Origin: Dryobates pubescens
Lineage: Eukaryota; Chordata; Aves; Piciformes; Picidae
Reading direction: 5' to 3'
Assembly: GCF_014839835.1 (NCBI RefSeq)
Contig: NC_071612.1
Location: 12,185,001 to 12,249,000 of the forward strand
Length of the DNA: 64,000 nucleotides
Shown here piece after piece: positions 37,401 to 49,700 of the stretch. A program made the position numbers and the translations under genes. Within the stretch, counting starts at the first letter, position 1; the number at the start of each line of letters is the position of its first letter. The notes under the pieces are model-generated. The model ran no database searches. It had not been told where the DNA came from and was given only the letters and a program-made list of their open reading frames with translations.

Positions 37401-40400
37401 GTGAATTATAAGCTTACTGTGGAGCTGTCCAAAGCTGTCTAGCTGCAAACTGTTGGCGCACAATGTTCAGTTTAGGCCCTGTGAATACACCCAAGCTCTC
37501 AGCAGTCAGGTGTGTGGAGTTGACAGTTCAGCAGTCTGCAGGCCTGTACACATAGCCAGTAACTAAAATTCTGTTAAGTGTGCACAGAAGCTTCTCTGTG
37601 ATGGATTCTTTTTGTGAACTAATCCAGTTCAGGAATCTAGAAACAAACCCCACAATATCCATGTCTTTTGTGATCTTATGCAGTGAAAAAATGAGATCTG
37701 AGTTTGAGATATATCTTCGGAGAATAAGGAAACGTTTCAGCAAGGAGGTTCGTGAGGACACCCATAAGGTATTGATCACAGAGAAACCTGGCAAAGAAAA
37801 TATTGAGCATAAAGATATCTGAACTGATCTGTAATGAAGAAGAAACTAACTTTAGTCAAGTAATTTGGGGGCATGGCTAATTAAAAAAAAATTAAAAGGG
37901 CTGTAGTCCTGACATGCTCATAGGAATAGAATTAACCAGGTTGGAAGAGACCTTTGAGATCATTGAGTCCAACCTATCACCCAACACTATCTAATCAACT
38001 AAACTATGGCACCAAGCACCCCATCAAGTCTCTTCCTAAACACCTCCAGTGATGGTGACTCTACCACCTCCCTAGGCAGCACATTCCAATGGCCAATCAC
38101 TCTTTCTGTGAAGAACTTCCTAACATCCAGCCTAAACCTCCCCTGGTGCAGCTTGAGACTGTGTCCTCCTGTTCTGGTGCTGGTTGCCTGGGAGAAGAGA
38201 CCAACCCCCACCTGGCTACAACCTCCCTTCAGGTAGTTGTAGAGAGCAAGAAAGTCTCCCCTGAGCCTCCTCCTCTCCAGGCTAAGCAACTCCAGCTCAG
38301 TCAGCCTCATAGGGCTTGTGCTCCAAACCCCTCCCCAGCTTTGCCCTTCTCTGCAGGTATTCCAGCAAGTCAACATCTTTCCTAAACTGAGGGGCCCAGA
38401 ACTGGACACAGTACTCAAGGTGTGGCCTAACCAATGCTGAGTACAGGGACAGAATGACCTCCCTGCTCCTGCTGGCCACACTGTTCCTGATACAGGCCAG
38501 GATGCCATTGGCCACCTTGGTCACCTGGGCACATGGCTGGCTCATGTTCAGCCTACTATCAACTAGCACCCCCAGACCCCTTTCTGCCTAAACTGTTAGC
38601 AACATCAGTAGCTGCCTTAGTAAAATTCTAAATCAAACCAGAGTGAGTAGGGTGTATACTGTGAGTGTATCTGCTCATTCTGTCAGGGTTAAACTGTCAG
38701 TCATGCAAAGCTCAAGAGCTTCCCTTGTGAACTCACTACAGAAACTTTCTTCTCTCAGGTTCACCTCTTGTGTTTATTAGCAAACGGTTTCTATAGAAAC
38801 AGGATCTGCAACCAGCCAGATCTTCATGCCATTGGTCTATCTGTCATCCCTATCCACTTCACAAAAGTGACTGCAGGCCAAGTCGACCTTCTCTACCTTT
38901 CCAACTTGGTAAAATGGTAAAATTATCTCACTTAATCATGCTGTCACATAGAATGTAGAGCCAGTGGTAAGGGAGGGGGGGTAAATGTAATTACTGATTT
39001 TCAGTCATTTTTCTGATTTTAAAGCAAGGGTGAGAGTCTGTCCTTTTACAGAAGGAAAGGATGAAGTGTGAAGAATACAGTCACAAACACACTAAACAGT
39101 AAGTGGGTGTCTCATATTTCAGGTTTGTTGGAACCTTCACTGTCAATGATGAGCTTTCCACTGAAAAAGGAGAGCCCCTTCAGTCAACCTTGGAGCGGCG
39201 CTTTGCCATCTATGCTGCACGAGATGATGAAGAGTTGGTTCACGTAAGTTACTGAAAAGTGCAGGGGTAGTTGATGAGTTTGGGTGCTAGATCAGAGCTG
39301 CAGTGCTGTCAGGTGATACACAAAGTGGTGTTTGAGGGATCAATTTGGAAAAAAACAGCTTGGTGACTTAGGTGATTCTGTGGCTTTTTCTTTTTGTTGT
39401 ATTTTTAGCTGGAATCATTCTGTGCTTAAATTACTCAGTTTGAACTGTGCCCAGTTCTGGTTGGTGTTACTGTGCATTTCCTGTTCTGCTATGGATGGCT
39501 CTATGTATATAGTGTGTAGAGCTACTTGTTCCTAAATATGTTTTGGCTTCTTTATATTGCTTTAGCAATGTAGATCAAAAACCCCTCATCTTAGTAGATT
39601 TCTTCTGAAATGCTAAGTTGAGTGAGGAAATTCTTGGGCTTGCTTGCAGTCAGAAAAACTCTTTAAAGATCTGAGTTGAAGGTTGGTAGTTTGTTACTGA
39701 GTCACCACTGAAGGCTAGAGGATTTGAGCTTTGATTTAGAGCAGGCTGAGGCTGCAGCTTCAAAATTACTTCAACTCTGCAGTTGTTCTGTGGTGAATTG
39801 GATTAAGAGAAGAAGTGGAGTCAGTTGCTTCCAGTCACACAGAGATTTTGGTATAAGAGCTGAGGGAGGAGAAAGCACAGGAGATGAGTTTGGCAGGGGA
39901 AGTTTGAAACAATGAAAACAAGCTCCTGTTTTGTAGATGCATGGCTTGGTGTTGCATTAGAGATAAGATCTTGATGTCTGCTTGTCTCAAAGCCCGAGGA
40001 CTCTTGCAGAAACTCCTGTTTAACAAAATTTCCAGTCCCCCAAGAAGTACTTGCACTAGCATAGGTTCAGATAGCTAAGATAATGTAGTTTAATTTATTA
40101 AAGTAACAGACACCACAGATTCAGGATTACTGGAGATGAATGCACTAACTGCAAGTGATTGAGAAGAAATGAATAAATTCCAGGTAACATCTGAGCAAGT
40201 CTTTGCAGCAGCACTAATACATAACAGTAGTGAAGCAAGAGTTCAGCCCTTAATGAATGCACAGCTCTTACCAAGGTGGTGTCCCTACCATAGGTGGAGG
40301 AAGGAGAGCACAATCTGTCAACTGTCCCCCACAGAAAGATGTTCATCTCATGATGTGCCTTTTCTTTATACAGTAACCCCAGCTGTCTCTGCCTTCTAGG

Positions 40401-43400
40401 TGATGTTCAGCTTGATTTGGGCGGAGAGTTGAGTAACATATATGTTTAGTATGTACTCTGTTTGACTCACTTTTACTTAGGAGTATAAACTTGAGTATTC
40501 ATTTTGTAGTTAATTAAGCAGATGTCTTTGTTCAGACACTACAGCCTTCAGAATCTGTTTTGAAGCTACTTGTTTTGTTGGTTTAGCTTTTAGTTTTAGC
40601 CAAAAGGGGACCATCTTATCTTCACAAGACCCTCTCCTTCAGCTGTCTTTGTTTTCAGAGATAACAGCCATCTCTCAGTTGTAAGCATCTCGACCTTTCT
40701 CCTGAAGCGCACTAAATTAACCTGCACTCCTGTCCCACAGTAAGCTGGGCATTTATCCCATGTCATCCACCCCATGACTTGAGATGGAATCTCAGATCAT
40801 GCTCATGCAATACCAAACCTTGTAACCAACCTGTTAATGAAAAAACCTAATCCACACAAAGTTTATTCAGACACCCCACCTCACTACTGTCTTTTAGTTG
40901 TCTACTAGCCTTGGGCACATGTTTCATATGATGGGTTATTAAGTCTCTTTAAGAATTACCTGTCAGTTAACAACAGAATCCCTGTCACAGTAGTGTCATA
41001 AATGAGAGCCAGAGAGCACACTGGTGATTTAATACTGCAGCAACTGGGCTACACACATCTGTGTGTACAGCACTGGGTAAAAGGTAGGCATGAAAATTAT
41101 TTGTACCAGAACCCAAACTCTAAGAGAATGTCAAGCAGGGCTTTTTATAATAAAACTTGTAAAAAGGTTAAATACACATGCTTGTTTTTTTCTTTTGCAG
41201 ATACTTCTAATTGTCCTGAGAGCATTGCAGCTCCTGTGTCGCCTCGTGCTGTCTTTTCAGCCAGTTCCTCTCAAGGAGACAAAAGCAAAGGTAATTTTTA
41301 TGGGGTGGAATAAGTGATAGGCACTGGTTTAGAGTGGGATTGAAAAAACTTCCTGTCTGTTGGCAAACCACTTACTGCATGAACCAAGGTGGTGCACATC
41401 ATCACTGTCTACAGTGCAAGATGCAAACCTTTATTTTTTTAGGCTTCTCCTTTAAAAATTCCATCCATTTTATGTGTTTCAGTAAAAACTCCTTATCCTT
41501 CAGTCATTTTAAATGTCTTTAAAACTAGACAGCAACACTTCCTGCTCAAGGGCACCTCTCTTCAGCCTTTTCCCAGAAGTTTTCAAGTTAATAAGATGTT
41601 TAGATTGGCCATGCCTGCTTACCTTTGGTCTACATGCACCATGTGCTGATTTCAGTCTTTCTTTTTTAGCATGTTCTTAGCCATGGTGATAAAAGTGATC
41701 CAGCCTGTTTCTTTGCAGGGGAAAATCTCATCCAAGAGGCAGTCTCTCAGCAGTACCTCTGAGGGGCAGAAGAGCTCTGCCTCAACACCCAAAACTGTGG
41801 CAAAAAAATGCCCCTGCAGAAAAGACGAGGATGAGAAATCCTCAGAGAGCAAAGAAGACAAAGGACCAGAGAAACCCAAAAGTGCTCAGACACGCAAGTC
41901 AAAGTTGATTACAAGCAGCCAGGAAGAGAAAGAATCTAATACTGAGGAGGGCATTTTAGCAGGAAAAGATGTGCCAGGCAGGCCTAAAAATGATCGCCGG
42001 AGACGAGTTGCCTCCAAAGTGTGTTACAAAGAAGAAAGTGGAAGCGATGAGGGCAGTGTTTCGGAGTTTGAGGTTTCAGAGGAGGAGAGCAATCTCTCTG
42101 ATGAGGACTTTGAAACTGTCTCTAAAAGGCGGAGGAGCTCAATGGGCTCCCAGAACTCAAAGCTAACAACTGCAAAAAAACCAAAGACCAAGACTTCAGA
42201 ATCAAGGCTGTCCAAAAATCCATGTGGCACTGAACCTAAGCCAGCAAAAAGTAGAGCTCCAGCCTTGCCTCATGGGCAGAGAAAGAGAAACAAAATAATT
42301 TCTAGTGATGAGGATGATGGAGAGCAAGAAGTAAGGAAAGTGATGGGCACAGACCAGTGGCTGGAGGTTTTCCTTGAACGTGAGGACAAGTGGGTGTGTG
42401 TAGACTGTGTCCGTGGTAGCGTTGGCCAGCCCCAGCAGTGCTTCAAGTATGCCACAAAGCCTCTTTCCTACATTGTGGGATTTGATAATGATGGGAGTGT
42501 CAGGGATGTGACCCAAAGATACGACCCAGTGTGGATGACTGCAACAAGGAAGAGCCGTGTGGACCCTGAGTGGTGGGAAGACACACTGCAGCCATATAAG
42601 AGTCCTTATGTGGAAAGAGACAGGAAGGAGGAAAATGAGGTAAGTGGCAGTAGGTTACGCAGGAGATTTGGGTCAGAGTGGCTGGAGAGCAGCCAAACAG
42701 AAAGGGACCTGGGGGTACTGATTGACAGTTGGCTGAACATGAACCAGAAGAATGGGCTGCTGGGGGAGGTGGTGGAATCGCCATCATTGAAGGTGTTCAG
42801 GAGGAGACTTGATGGGGTGCTTGGTGCCATGGGTTAGTTGTTTAGGTGGGTTGGATTGGTTGATGGGTTGGACATGATGATCTTGAAGGTCTCTTCCAAC
42901 CTGGTTTATTCTATGTATTCTATGCCCAGGTGGCCAAGAAGGCCAATGGCATCCTGGCCTGCATCAAGAGTAGTGTGGCCAGCAGGAGCAGGGAAGTCAT
43001 TGTGCCCCTGTACTCAGCGCTGGTTAGGCCACACCTTGAGTACTGTGTCCAGTTCTGGGGCCCTGAATTAAGGACATTTTGACTCTTGAATGTGTCCAGA
43101 GAACGGCAACGAGGCTGGGGAAAGGCCTCAAACACAAGCCCTATGAGGAAAGGCTGAGGGAGCTGGGATTGTTTAGCCTGGAGAAGAGGAGGCTCAAGGG
43201 AGGCCTTATTGCTGTCTACAACTACCTGAAGGGTGGTTGTAGCCAGGAGGGGGTTGGTCTCTTCTCCCAGGCAACCAGCACCAGAACAAGAGGACACAGT
43301 CTCAAGCTGTGCCAGGGGAAGTTTAGGCTCAAGGTGAGGAGACAGTTCTTCACTGAGAGAGTTGTTAGCCATTGGAATGTGCTGCCCAGGGAGGTGGTGG

Positions 43401-46400
43401 AGTCACCATCCCTGGAGGTGTTCAAGGGAGGATTGTATGTGGCACTTCGTCCCATGGTGTAGTACTCATGAGGTCTTGGGTTGACAGGTTGGACTTGATG
43501 ATCTTTGAGGTCTTTTCCAACCTTACTGACTCTATGATTTAGTGCCAGGAATCCAGTCCTTGGATTCTCATTTGGGCAAAAATCATTAGGAATCTTTCAT
43601 GAGGAAGGAAGTTTGTATTTGAGCTCAAAATGCTCAGATTGAGCATGTTTTAAAGGGAGTATACAATGATAGATTGCAATAATACTGAGCAGAGGCTCTT
43701 CAGAGAAATTCGCATAGCAAAAGTACTGGACAGCCCACACTGCAAACTTCCTGATGTTGTTTCTGTACAGTTTAGCATTACCCTTCTTGGAGGGTCTTTA
43801 AAATATGTAGATCTAGGTACACATCTAAGTACCTGTTTGTAACAAGGATACTTGAGTCTGTTGGCACATCTGATTAAGTTTCTGGTGTTGTTTGGGGTTT
43901 TTTGATATATTTTTTTTTCACTTTGATTCATGCAAAAAATCATTCTTATTTTCTTACAAAGGGTAGTGCAAGAGAGTTGTGAAATCACTTGTTCTGTGTA
44001 ATTCCTACAGTTTCAAGTTAAGCTTCAAGATCAGCCTCTGCCAACAGCGATTGGAGAGTACAAAAATCACCCTCTTTATGCACTGAAGAGGCACCTCTTG
44101 AAGTATCAGGCGATCTATCCTGAGTCAGCTGCTATCCTAGGGTACTGCAGGGGAGAGGCTGTCTACTCCAGGTGAGTTGTGCATATAGTCACATGTGGCT
44201 GATTTTTGTAACAACTCTAAGAGCTAATTTGTGTGAAGACCACAACTGTACCAGCAGTAGTCTCAAGCCACATGCATAGGCAGAGTAAGGCATTTAGCTG
44301 CTCAGACAGTATCTGCTTATCACTTAGATACAGCTTTTTTGCCATTCCTAACATCCAAGTTTGGAGGTCTCTTATGAAGAGACTTCAAAACTGATGGTTG
44401 CTTCCTTCTGGTATTCTTAGAGACTGTGTACATACGCTGCACTCCAGGGACACTTGGCTGAAGCAAGCTCGAGTGGTGAGGATTGGAGAAGTGCCTTACA
44501 AGGTAAGAGTGTTTGACTTCCTCCTGTGTAACACATCTGCCCTATAAAGTTCAAGCTCAGTTCTGTTTGGTTTTTGGAGAAGTAGATTTCTCACTTGCTT
44601 GAATGGCTTGTCATAGCTGCATTGTGCATCTGTCCACCTACTGTGCTTTTATAGCTCCTATATATTACCCAAAGCTCAGCTATGTTTTCTTCCCACCCCA
44701 AGCAGAACTGCGTCTTTGTCACCTTCTTCATAGGCCTGCTGGGTGTTTTATATGAACTGCAGGATCTGGCTCCTGCAGGATCTATGCTCACTTGCATATA
44801 GGTGCCATGGGTTATCATTTTTAAACTATGGATACTGAAGCAAGGAAACAGACATGTCTTCTCTCCCAGAGCCTTCTCCTTTGATGTTTGAAGGTCTGAA
44901 ATCACTGGTAGTTGGTGGTTGTGGTGTCACAGGCTTGGTCATTGTCCTTACACAGATGGTGAAAGGATTTTCCAACCAGGCGAGGAAGGCACGCCTTGCA
45001 GAGCCTGCAAACCGAGACAAAGAGGACCTGGCACTGTTTGGTCACTGGCAGACAGAGGAGTATCAGCCGCCTGTAGCAGTGGATGGGAAGGTAGCTAGGA
45101 GGGCAGAGGGCTGGTGTTAGGAGAAGTATTTTGTATGGGGCTGTGGGCTTTATTTTTCCAGAAATTGCACGTTTCAGAATGCAACTGAAGTTTTCCAGAA
45201 GTTGCGTGTTGCATGTTGTAAATCAGTCAGTAACACCTGGATTCAGGATTAAAAGTTCAGAGGTAACTGGGGAGGTGATGGTCAAACCTTCACTGAGGCC
45301 TTCCTTTCCTGAGTGCTAACAGTGCAGATTGTTAATTTCTGAATTTTCTTGATGTGCTTTTCCTAGCCCATGTTTGTTTCGCTAATTCTCTGCATTGTGG
45401 CAAGGGTAATAGAGAGCATGGTTGTGAGATAACAAGCAGCTAAAATCTAGGCTTTTGCCTTGCATTGTGAGTATGAATCAAATACTGGAGTGGAAAGTAG
45501 CAGGTCAGAAGGGAGAGTCTTTGAGTTATAGTGGGAATTTTCACCTCTCTCCTGAAGGCAGGATTATCACCATTTCTCTTTACTTTTGCCTCAACAGGTT
45601 CCTCGGAATGAATATGGAAATGTCTATCTCTTCCTACCATCCATGTTACCCATTGGCTGTGTGCAGCTGAGACTCCCAAATCTGAACAGATTGGCACGGA
45701 AGTTGGACATTGACTGTGCTCAAGCCATCACTGGATTTGATTTTCATGGTGGCTACTCACACCCTGTGTAAGTAAAGATGCTTTGTTGCAGCTGACAGAT
45801 TTTTATGTCCTGCAGAAGTTGTCTGCCCTGTGTTAAGGAGCATGTGTGATGAGTTACACACTTAGGAAGCTCTTCTTCACCGTGAGGCACTGCAACAGGT
45901 TGCCCAGAAAAGTGATGGAGGCTATAGCCCTGAAAGTGTTGAAAACCAGGCTGGTTGGAGCCTCAAGCAACCTGGTCTAGTAGATATCCATGCCCATTCC
46001 AGGGAGCTTGGAATTAGATGATCTATAAGGTGCCACTCAACCCAAACCATTCTGTGATCCTGTGAGACAAACAGTTCTGTGAATATTGAGTAGTTTTTGA
46101 TGTAGCTGTGAAACAGGCATTTGCTGCCTTTCTTTTTTCTTCTAGTAGCTGACAGATCTACTGTTCTCCTTCCTAGTACTGATGGCTATGTTGTCTGTGA
46201 GGAGTATAAAGAGATCCTCATTGCTGCCTGGGAGAATGAACAAGCAGAAATAGAGAAGAAAGAGAAGGAGGTGAGATGTTTTGGTCTTTTTTTAGCTTTC
46301 TTATCATTATATATATTAAATAAATGTCATCAAATCCAGACAGTCAAATAAGGGTGGGCTCTGTAAGCAACAGACAGAGGGCATTCTAACCATGAGGGGC

Positions 46401-47761
46401 TAGTTGCATCCCCCAGATGCCCCATTTTGGGCTTGCTGTCTGGACTGCAGTGGGATGATGCAATGCAAGTGTGTAGCAACATCTGGAACAGTGCACACTC
46501 CAGAGTGGTCTTCCATGGCTGCTGGGAAATGAAAATGAGGAATATGCCTATGAGGTTAAAGTTCTGGAAGTGGTTGTGGTGTAACTTACACAGTCAGGGT
46601 GCAGTCAGGAAAGTGACAGTAATGCAAGTGTAGAACAGATAAGTGGACACCAGGACATTTTATTCTTAAGAATCCTAGTGACCTATAACGTTTTAATGTG
46701 ACAGACCAAATCTGGAATGTTTTTTTTCAGTAGCAGTTTAAAATCTTCAGACTTGCTGTAGACATAAATACACTGACATTTGCAATAGTAATTTTTCCCT
46801 CTTTTCAATAAAAATCCCACTGCAGAAGCGTGAGAAAAGAGCTCTGGGGAACTGGAAGCTGCTGACAAAAGGACTTCTTATCCGAGAGAGACTGAAGCAA
46901 CGTTATTCCATCAAGGTATTCTGCATTTCCATTAGTGTTTTATTTTCAGGATATTTCTCTACCAAATGATTCCCCCCCCCCCCAAGGCTTTCCAGTATAT
47001 GCTTCCAGCAGTAGTGTAGAACTTCCAGAATGTAGATGTTCAAAGATCTTCTTGCCTGTTGTTTAGCATGCCACTAGCAACGAGGGAAAAAAAAAAATCC
47101 ACCCCCAAAATTCACTGTGGTCACATCCCTGCAGGATTCGCTATTGTTTAACAAGAGATTAGGCTTTCCTAAAGCTTCCAGGTTTTGATATTAGTTTGTT
47201 TGTCCATACCCCTTTCCTAGTATTTTTTTTTCCTTCCAAGCCAAGCATGTAGCTAACAGGATGAGGGGGCCATTTTTTGTAATAAAGGGAGACATTCTTC
47301 ATATTTTCCCCAATAAGAAAGCTGAAAAGCATAATCTTTTAAAAGCAGGTTTATTTTTATTCTTGCACCATCAAAATACTTTGTGTTGAAAGAATGAATA
47401 GAAAAACACTGCTTTGGTGAGAAGCCCAAGCCAGAGCAACTGACTTTTGGAGTGACCTGAAGTGTCACAGTGACAAAAAGACAAGAAAGGGATAGTTACA
47501 AGTAATTTCTAGAGCAAATGTTTGACTATCATGCCTGATTTTTTTTTCCAGACTGAACCATTCGCACCCCAGACAGAGAAAGGAGAGGGTTTCTCTTCAG
47601 ATGAAGGAGGTCCAAGTTCAGAGACTGCAGTAGGGAGCACAGCCATTTCTTGGCCCCAAAATCGCCAGTTAGAGAAAAAAAATGAGGAGAAGACAACGCG
47701 AAAGAGCAAGCGAGAGAAGAAAGGAGAGGAAGCACAGTTATTCCCTTTTGAGAAACTGTGA
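34495..47761 (+). CDS. XPC: XPC, DNA damage recognition subunit of nucleotide excision repair, complete, 16 exons
   Basis: Exons: 34495-34594, 35280-35463, 36023-36156, 37034-37154, 37684-37768, 38759-38916, 39123-39243, 41201-41290, 41719-42639, 44011-44171, 44421-44502, 44956-45090, 45598-45767, 46177-46270, 46826-46915, 47552-47761. All phases agree, giving 951 codons and a stop (human about 940, also 16 exons). XPC with RAD23B and centrin-2 finds helix distortions and recruits TFIIH in the nucleus. Seen in the sequence: a basic N terminus; an acidic stretch around residues 118-140 with Trp135 and Val138, matching the TFIIH p62-binding segment; the transglutaminase-like core over exons 5-9, with a long charged linker in exon 9; beta-hairpin domains in exons 9-14, including Trp704 (human Trp690) and the GFDF motif (Phe811, Phe813; human 797, 799); and the centrin helix with Trp862, Leu865, Leu869. 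The C terminus is LFPFEKL. The start has G at -3 and +4. An open frame continues past the exon 9 donor into a CR1 and is not coding. Confidence 0.97.
36575..36640 (-). mobile_element. Short CR1 3' tip in XPC intron 3
   Basis: About 66 bp of the extreme CR1 3' end (ATCATAGAATCATGGAATCA to GTCCAACCTGTC), inserted antisense to XPC. Strong 5' truncation is typical of LINE insertion. Confidence 0.85.
37923..38585 (-). mobile_element. CR1 LINE 3' fragment in XPC intron 5
   Basis: The minus strand reads [40 protein letters not shown] through FRLDVR and GLP-like motifs to a short GAATAGAATTAACC tail. It is antisense to XPC and about 660 bp long. Confidence 0.92.
39244..41200 (+). other. XPC intron 7, no recognised element
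   Basis: 1,957 bp of unique intron DNA. I see no CR1, no RNA gene and no further exon here. Confidence 0.5.
42655..42748 (+). mobile_element. CR1 fragment A, upstream part, beside the XPC exon 9 donor
   Basis: It reads [28 protein letters not shown], the CR1 ORF2 segment before the LVRPHLEYC region. It begins about 15 bases after the splice donor at 42,640 and is cut at ATGAACCAG by a nested CR1. Confidence 0.85.
42749..42924 (+). mobile_element. Nested, very short CR1 3' end in XPC intron 9
   Basis: 176 bp from AAGAATGGGCTGCTGGG to TTTATTCTATGTATTCTATG, with the same tail class as the nested copy at 26,783-27,254. It lies between two parts of one CR1 in the same orientation. Confidence 0.85.
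42925..43540 (+). mobile_element. CR1 fragment A, downstream part, XPC intron 9
   Basis: It resumes at CCCAGGTGGCCAAGAAGGCC and reads [20 protein letters not shown] through [17 protein letters not shown] to the octamer-type 3' end near 43,540. Together with 42,655-42,748 it forms one CR1 of the octamer class. Confidence 0.9.
45850..46065 (+). mobile_element. Old CR1 3' fragment in XPC intron 13
   Basis: Diverged CR1 end ([21 protein letters not shown]-like, then GGAATTAGATGATCTATAAGG and CCATTCTGTGATCCTGTG). The tail is of the octamer class with substitutions, so it is old. Confidence 0.8.
46972..46983 (+). repeat. Poly(C)12 in XPC intron 15
   Basis: Twelve consecutive C bases in intron 15, a likely length-variable site and sequencing trouble spot. 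Confidence 0.85.
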
Positions 47762-48275
47762 CTTTATTTCCAGATAGAAAAGCAATAGTCACAATAAATG
47801 TATCCTTTGCCACTTAGGGACTTAGATTTCTGTGCACTTGTGCTACTGAGCTATCAGGGATCAACCTAATTCAGTTGTCAAGAGTTTCTTTTGCTGTCAC
47901 CGATAATTAGATTCATCTGTTTATCACTGGATTTCCAAAAAGCAGATACGCAGCTGCACCTTCTAAGATCATTTTTTGCACCCAGGGAATTCTTGTAAGT
48001 GTTAACCAGTACACCTAAGCATTTAAAAACTGTTGACAGAGGAATCTACACAAGCTTTTTCTGCTGTTTTGTAATAGAAATGGTGATCTGCCTTCTGCAT
48101 TATTTTTATAACTAAACTGCACTGACACTGTCTCTTCAAAAACAGAGGGGAATAGACTCTAGTCATTGCTGGACATTGTCACAGAGGAGAATGGCTTACA
48201 TTTAGTTATGTTCAAAAACTTCTATTTTTGTACCATAGATGTAGAACAAAATAAAGTATTGAAAAAAAAATAACA
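47762..48275 (+). other. XPC 3' untranslated region with two poly(A) signals
   Basis: AATAAA hexamers occur at 47793-47798, 32 bases after the stop codon, and at 48250-48255. Either could end the transcript. The second, followed by GTATTG and an A run, would give a 3' UTR of about 500 bases. Confidence 0.6.
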
Positions 48276-49700
48276 AACCCCACAACCTGTCCATTACAGT
48301 ATATTCTTCTCTAAGCAGCTGGGTTTCCCTCAAAGAACTCTCACACAAACATAAGAGCACACTACAGTTATTTCCAGGAATAACAAATTGGGTCCCAGGA
48401 TATCCTTGTGAATTTTTTTGCTACCAAATTCTAAAAAAATTTTAAAAAGCAACCTAAGTCAAAGGCTTAGGGAGTAGGCATGACCTGTATAAAAGGCTTC
48501 AAGAACAATTCTAAATCTTGCAGGAGCTGGTAAAACAGCAGAGGGCACAGAGAACATAATTCCTTCCATGTTAGTCATGCAGGATACACCCCAAGATGAG
48601 TAGTTGGAATGGATGGGCCCGCATCCAGCTCCTGCTGGCATAGGTGATTTTTCATCTGCTTAAAATGGGAGCTGGTACCAGCTGTACCAAAGTGATTCTG
48701 TGCTTCCTAGCTTGGGATGTGCAGCACAGAACAGAAATTAGGAGGTTAGTAAGTTTATATAGTCAGCAGAGAAAGAAATAGTAACATCTTCAGAAGGCAG
48801 GATCCCACTCGGCTCCACAGCCAGCCAGCTCTCCTAGCCTAAGCATGCAAAAGATGAAGGACTAAATAGGCTTTAAGAGAGACCAAAGCAGAAGATTGAC
48901 AGCTCAAGTTCTTGCATGAGAAATCTTGCCTCACTTGTTACTATAGAACTGTTTGTGTACATGCAAGAAAAGAGCCTTGGCTCCACCAGCATGCCTGGCC
49001 TGGGAAACACAAAGTTCTTATAAATCAAAGGATCCTTAGTTCCTTTTGCATCATTCCTGTGTGCACACTAGTATGCAATAGGAAAGTATTTTAAGCTGTT
49101 AAAGGTGCTGGTAAACTTCCAGTCTCTTTAAAAATAGAAGAGGCTGTATCCAGTCAGGTTGAACCATTGTAGTTTTCAAATAAACACACAGAGGCAAGGA
49201 CATTACTTGAGTAGTCAGTAATGGGGAGTAAAGTGAATGTAGGCTGGAATCAGCCTTTCATCAGGAGGTGTACAGAGACCAGAAAGGAGCTGTGCTGTTA
49301 CTAAGAACATGCTTCCCAAAATAGGGAAACGCGTGCAAGATAAACAAGACTCAACTGCGCATTTATCTCCACCAGCAACAGAAACCAGTTCATGTGGAAC
49401 TTACAAACTTACCCTCCAAGTACCTGGATCTTATTCCTGGACATGAATTGCCAGTTCTCAAATCAATACAAATGCTCCAAAATGCCTTTTTCCCCCTGGC
49501 AAAGTTGCTGTCACTGACTTCCTACAAACAGCATCCCAGAGTCATATTTTTCCATGGATAACATATATTGAGCCCCCTCCCCAACTCTCAGCGCACACTG
49601 CTGAAGTAAGATATGCTGGAAGCACACTGCAGCAACTGGGATGGAAATACACTTCAAAGTCTCTAACCAGGATTCAGTACAAAACCCGACCAGCTCCTTC
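48276..49700. other. Space between the XPC and TMEM43 3' ends, includes TMEM43 3' UTR
   Basis: The two genes end towards each other 1.94 kb apart. The TMEM43 3' UTR must run leftward from 49,700, but I found no AATAAA or ATTAAA on the minus strand down to 48,300. Only weak variants (TATAAA at 48759-48754, GATAAA near 49,365) occur, so its end is undecided. Confidence 0.5.

Noticed and set aside
42640-42837. XPC exon 9 reading on to 42,837
   Set aside because: GAG|GTAAGT at 42,639/42,640 is a strong donor, the exon 10 phase fits it, and the extra residues are CR1 sequence.
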